Shown piece by piece: positions 61,095 to 64,000 of a DNA stretch of 64,000 nucleotides; position 1 is the first letter of the stretch; every line of letters starts with the position of its first letter. The DNA comes from UBA9214 sp964443845 (GTDB lineage: Bacteria; Pseudomonadota; Gammaproteobacteria; UBA9214), in NCBI GenBank assembly GCA_964443845.1, contig CAYUFA010000003.1, positions 1-64,000 on the forward strand, in the 5' to 3' direction. Below the pieces are notes generated by a model. That model was given only the letters and a program-made list of their open reading frames with translations. It was not told where the DNA came from and did not search any database. The translations under genes were made by a program, and so were the position numbers.

Positions 61095-61352
61095 TCAGCC
61101 GGCATCGATCTCGATATACCGGCGCTTGCGCTCGCCACGCCGCACGAAGCGGACCGTGCCATTGCTCAGGGCAAAGAGGGTGTGATCACGGCCGATACCG
61201 ACATTCCGGCCGGCATGAAAATGGGTACCGCGCTGCCGGACCAGGATATTGCCGGCCAGGACGTTTTCACCGCCGAAGCGCTTGACGCCCAGTCGCTTGG
61301 ATTCGGAATCGCGGCCGTTACGGGTGCTGCCGCCTGCTTTCTTGTGTGCCAT
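61095..61352 (-). CDS. rpmA: 50S ribosomal protein L27
   Basis: An 85-residue ribosomal protein whose N-terminal tail reaches the peptidyl transferase centre. MAHKKAGGSTRNGRDSESKRLGVK and the GTHFHAGRNVGIGRDHTLFA segment are near-universal. It is encoded 20 bases after rplU. Confidence 0.98.
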   Translation of the reverse strand: MAHKKAGGSTRNGRDSESKRLGVKRFGGENVLAGNILVRQRGTHFHAGRNVGIGRDHTLFALSNGTVRFVRRGERKRRYIEIDAG

Positions 61353-61372
61353 GGGGGTTTCCTCGAGCTCGC

Positions 61373-61684
61373 CTAGCCGGTAATACCGGTGATTTCCACT
61401 TCGGTGAAGTTCTGACGGTGCCCCATGCGCTTCATATGGTGCTTGCGGCGACGGAACTTGATGATTTCCACCTTCTTGCCACGCCCGTGGGACTTGACCC
61501 GGGCCGTCACCTTGCCCCCTTCCACCAGCGGGGAACCGATCCGGACATCCGAACCTTCACCGACCATCAACACCTGGTCAAACTCGATGGCGTCTCCTGC
61601 ACCGGCATCCAGCGTTTCCACCCGCAGGGTATCCCCCGCGGAGACCCGGTACTGCTTCCCGCCCGTCCTGATCACTGCGTACAT
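61373..61684 (-). CDS. rplU: 50S ribosomal protein L21
   Basis: A 103-residue ribosomal protein, MYAVIRTGGKQYRVSAGDTLRVE at the start and KFRRRKHHMKRMGHRQ near the end. First gene of rplU-rpmA-obgE, divergent from ispB, as in E. coli. Confidence 0.98.
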   Translation of the reverse strand: MYAVIRTGGKQYRVSAGDTLRVETLDAGAGDAIEFDQVLMVGEGSDVRIGSPLVEGGKVTARVKSHGRGKKVEIIKFRRRKHHMKRMGHRQNFTEVEITGITG

Positions 61685-61730
61685 GTTCGTTGCTCCGGAA
61701 CTTCAGCTGCATCGTCGAAAAAGGTCGCCA

Positions 61731-61759
61731 ATTCTAATGGTTGCCCCGCTGCAGGTCAA
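61731..61759 (-). promoter_or_regulatory. rplU operon promoter
   Basis: On the minus strand: -35 TTGACC (61759-61754), 17-base spacer, -10 TAGAAT (61736-61731). The leader to the rplU ATG is about 40 bases. Confidence 0.65.
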
Positions 61760-61858
61760 TGTAAACGCCGCTGGTGCACTGCCGGCAACAACGTTAGACT
61801 TGCCGTTCCTGCCGGCGGCTACCACATAGCCGCCCGGCCTCGACGCGAACCCGTAAAA

Positions 61859-62860
61859 ATGCTAAAACTTGTTGAAAAACAGTCGAGTGCGTTCAATATT
61901 GCCATGCTGCGCAGCTTGCTGGCGGATGACCTGCAGCGAGTGAACGACCTGATACGCGACAGCCTGCACAGCGACGTCGTCCTGATCAACCAGCTTTCCC
62001 ACTACATCATCAACAGCGGCGGCAAACGCCTGCGCCCGATGCTGGTCCTGCTCGCCGCCAATGCCTGCGGGTACCGGGGCGCCCAGCACATCAACATGGC
62101 TGCCGTCATCGAATTCATCCATACCGCAACCCTGCTGCACGACGATGTCGTCGATGCCTCGCAGCTGCGGCGCGGCAACCTCACCGCAAACGCCATGTGG
62201 GGCAACGAGGCAAGCGTGCTGGTCGGTGATTTCCTGTATTCGCGTGCGTTCGAAATGATGGTGGAAGCCAATGACATGCGCATCATGGATATCATGTCCC
62301 ACACCACCAACACGATTGCCGAGGGCGAGGTGCTCCAGTTACTGAATTGCCGGGACGCCGATACCACGGAAGCCCGCTACATGGACGTCATCCGGCGCAA
62401 GACCGCCAGGCTGTTCCAGGCCGCCGCCCAGATCGGGGCCCTGCTGGGCGAACAGCAGGGCACCATCGTCGACGCCCTGGCCAGCTACGGCCTGCACCTC
62501 GGCATTGCGTTCCAGCTGATCGACGATGTACTGGATTACAGTGCCTCGCCGGAAGACACCGGCAAGAATGTCGGTGACGACCTGGCGGAAGGCAAACCGA
62601 CCCTGCCACTGATCCACGCCCTGCACCAGGGCACGCCCAGCCAGGCCCGCCTGATCCGCCGCGCCATCGAAAACGGCGGTCACGACAACATGCAGTCGGT
62701 GTGTGCGATTATTGAATCCACTGGTGCCATCCCCTACACTGCGCAGGCGGCGCAACGGGAAGCCGATACCGCCATCGGGGCCCTGGCCCCCCTGCCGGAA
62801 TCACCCTACAAGGAAGCCTTGCACAACCTCGCGGAATTCTCGGTCAACCGTACGTACTAG
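61859..62860 (+). CDS. ispB: Octaprenyl (polyprenyl) diphosphate synthase
   Basis: Makes the isoprenoid tail of ubiquinone or menaquinone. Both Asp-rich motifs are present, LLHDDVVDASQLRRG and QLIDDVLDYSA, with GGKRLRPMLVLLAA upstream and GKNVGDDLAEGKPTLPLIHA. Length is 333 aa from the ATG at 61859; the ATG at 61904 (MLRSLLADDLQ) would give a length closer to E. coli IspB, and neither has a clear ribosome site. It is divergent from rplU. Confidence 0.95.
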   Translation: MLKLVEKQSSAFNIAMLRSLLADDLQRVNDLIRDSLHSDVVLINQLSHYIINSGGKRLRPMLVLLAANACGYRGAQHINMAAVIEFIHTATLLHDDVVDASQLRRGNLTANAMWGNEASVLVGDFLYSRAFEMMVEANDMRIMDIMSHTTNTIAEGEVLQLLNCRDADTTEARYMDVIRRKTARLFQAAAQIGALLGEQQGTIVDALASYGLHLGIAFQLIDDVLDYSASPEDTGKNVGDDLAEGKPTLPLIHALHQGTPSQARLIRRAIENGGHDNMQSVCAIIESTGAIPYTAQAAQREADTAIGALAPLPESPYKEALHNLAEFSVNRTY

Positions 62861-62867
62861 AGTTATT

Positions 62868-62944
<77 letters not shown>

Positions 62945-62976
62945 TTTACCTGTCAGACCCGGTTTGAGGTATCTGC

Positions 62977-63759
62977 ATGAAGGTTCGGATCGCACTGGCC
63001 CTGGTACTTGCCCTTCCGGTCTGGATTTGCCACGCGGAACCCGGTCCGGAGGATCCAGGCAATCCGGCATCGGAGCCTGCAACCACCGTCAGCAGCCCGG
63101 CAGACTCGACCGATGAGCTGTTCGAGGACATGGAAGCCCCGGAAGTCTACGACCCCCTCGAACCGGTCAACCGGGGCATCTTCTGGTTCAACGACAAGGT
63201 CTACTTCTACCTGCTGAAACCGGTTGCCCGGGTATACCGGCACGTCCCGGAAGGCATGCGCATTTCCGTGCGCAATTTCTTCAGCAACCTGCAGACCCCG
63301 GTGCGTGCCGTCAATGCCGGTCTGCAGGGAAAGTTCCGCGCCAGCGGCACGGAACTGGTCCGTTTCTTCATCAACACGACCCTCGGCATCGGCGGGCTGT
63401 TCGACCCGGCCAGGGAACATTTCGATTTGCACCTGAAGAATGAAGACACCGGTCAGACCCTCGGCTACTACGGGGTCGGTCCCGGCCCGTACCTGGTACT
63501 GCCCCTCCTCGGCCCGTCCAACCTGCGCGACGGCATCGGCGAGGTTGCCGATACCAGCCTGGACCTGGCCTGGCATATCTGGGGACTGCACAAGGGTGCG
63601 CACAATTACGACTACATCGGCGCACGGGCAGTGGACAAGGTGAATGAGGTATCGCTGGACAGGGACACGTATGAAGGGATCAAGAGGGATGCGCTGGATC
63701 CGTACCTGTTTATCCGCGATGCAAGCGCACAGTACCGGAGAAACCAGATCAGACACTGA
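62977..63759 (+). CDS. mlaA: MlaA (VacJ) outer-membrane lipid asymmetry protein
   Basis: Removes phospholipids from the outer leaflet of the outer membrane with the MlaBCDEF system. The VYDPLEPVNRGIFWFNDKVY segment, FFSNLQTPVRAVNAGLQG, GGLFDPAREHFDLHLKNEDTGQTLGYYGVG and GPYLVLPLLGPSNLRDGIG are typical. The signal peptide reads LALVLALPVWICHAE: the only cysteine is preceded by Trp-Ile rather than a normal lipobox, so lipidation is uncertain. Length 260 aa is normal. Confidence 0.94.
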   Translation: MKVRIALALVLALPVWICHAEPGPEDPGNPASEPATTVSSPADSTDELFEDMEAPEVYDPLEPVNRGIFWFNDKVYFYLLKPVARVYRHVPEGMRISVRNFFSNLQTPVRAVNAGLQGKFRASGTELVRFFINTTLGIGGLFDPAREHFDLHLKNEDTGQTLGYYGVGPGPYLVLPLLGPSNLRDGIGEVADTSLDLAWHIWGLHKGAHNYDYIGARAVDKVNEVSLDRDTYEGIKRDALDPYLFIRDASAQYRRNQIRH

Positions 63760-63888
63760 GACCCGGCACGCGCCGGGAGGATGCGCTGACGGGAGGTACC
63801 CGGGACAGCGCCCGGCATCGGCACCTACGCGCGCAGGAACGATCGCCGCCGGCTTGCGGCGCCCCTGCCCGAACCACATATTCGCGCC

Positions 63889-64000
63889 ATGAACGATATG
63901 ACACGCTTGCTGGAGATCATGGCGACACTGCGCGATCCCGTACGCGGTTGCCCCTGGGACCGGGAACAGAACTTCGCCACCATCGTTCCCTACACCATCG
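63889..64000 (+). CDS. mazG: Nucleoside triphosphate pyrophosphohydrolase MazG (5' end only)
   Basis: The first 37 codons of MazG, which hydrolyses NTPs to NMP and pyrophosphate. MTRLLEIMATLRDPVRGCPWDREQNFATIVPYT carries the CPWD and PYT signature. The start is the ATG at 63889, or the ATG at 63898 three codons on. The rest is beyond the right edge. Confidence 0.9.
   Translation, partial: MNDMTRLLEIMATLRDPVRGCPWDREQNFATIVPYTI

Overview
The window is high-GC bacterial chromosome from a gammaproteobacterium. Gene order (mrp-metG-rnfABCDGE-nth, rpsT/murJ-ribF-ileS-lspA-fkpB-ispH, rplU-rpmA-obgE-proB, argD-argF) and protein similarity fit Chromatiales or a related sulfur-oxidising lineage. Two secreted Gly/Tyr/Trp-rich proteins resemble sulfur-globule envelope proteins, and one large secreted metallophosphoesterase resembles SoxB. 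Together they suggest a bacterium that oxidises reduced sulfur and stores sulfur globules. This is inference: no complete sox, dsr or photosynthesis cluster lies in the window. A run of 100 N (44000-44099) marks an assembly gap inside a repeat.

Layout. 1-8651: mrp (cut by the window edge), metG with an unusual AT-richer insertion, the six-gene Rnf/Rsx electron-transport operon and nth. 8652-9187 is gene-free. 9188-18765: hemerythrin-like protein, purT, slyX, two membrane proteins, a two-component system whose kinase has a PhnD-like sensor, a fumarylacetoacetase-family hydrolase, a YpfJ-like metallopeptidase and an unknown anchored protein. 18766-24107 is an accessory stretch: sulfur-globule-like gene with a clear promoter and tandem repeats, a PEP-CTERM-like protein, a lipoprotein gene broken by apparent frameshifts, a YjbQ protein and the SoxB-like protein.

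24366-35663: gloA, argG, a pyruvate-dehydrogenase-type operon (E1 alpha, E1 beta, then E2 fused to E3), an M17 aminopeptidase, pyrC, rnt, a hypothetical gene and grxD. 35749-43415: an N-acetylglutaminylglutamine-amide type amidotransferase, an orphan hydantoinase B, a PuuD-like membrane protein, argD-argF, an FKBP and nadC. 43785-46855: the second sulfur-globule-like gene (with the gap), bacteriohemerythrin, tRNA-Thr, a cysteine-free Fur-family regulator and thiO. 47117-49832: minor pilin genes pilV-pilW-pilX-pilE without pilY1, followed by an IS3-type transposase remnant.

50121-64000 is mostly housekeeping: ispH, a small periplasmic protein, fkpB-lspA-ileS-ribF-murJ on the minus strand, divergent rpsT with a UUG start, proB, obgE-rpmA-rplU, divergent ispB, tRNA-Pro, mlaA and the start of mazG. 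No CRISPR array, rRNA or intact mobile element was seen.
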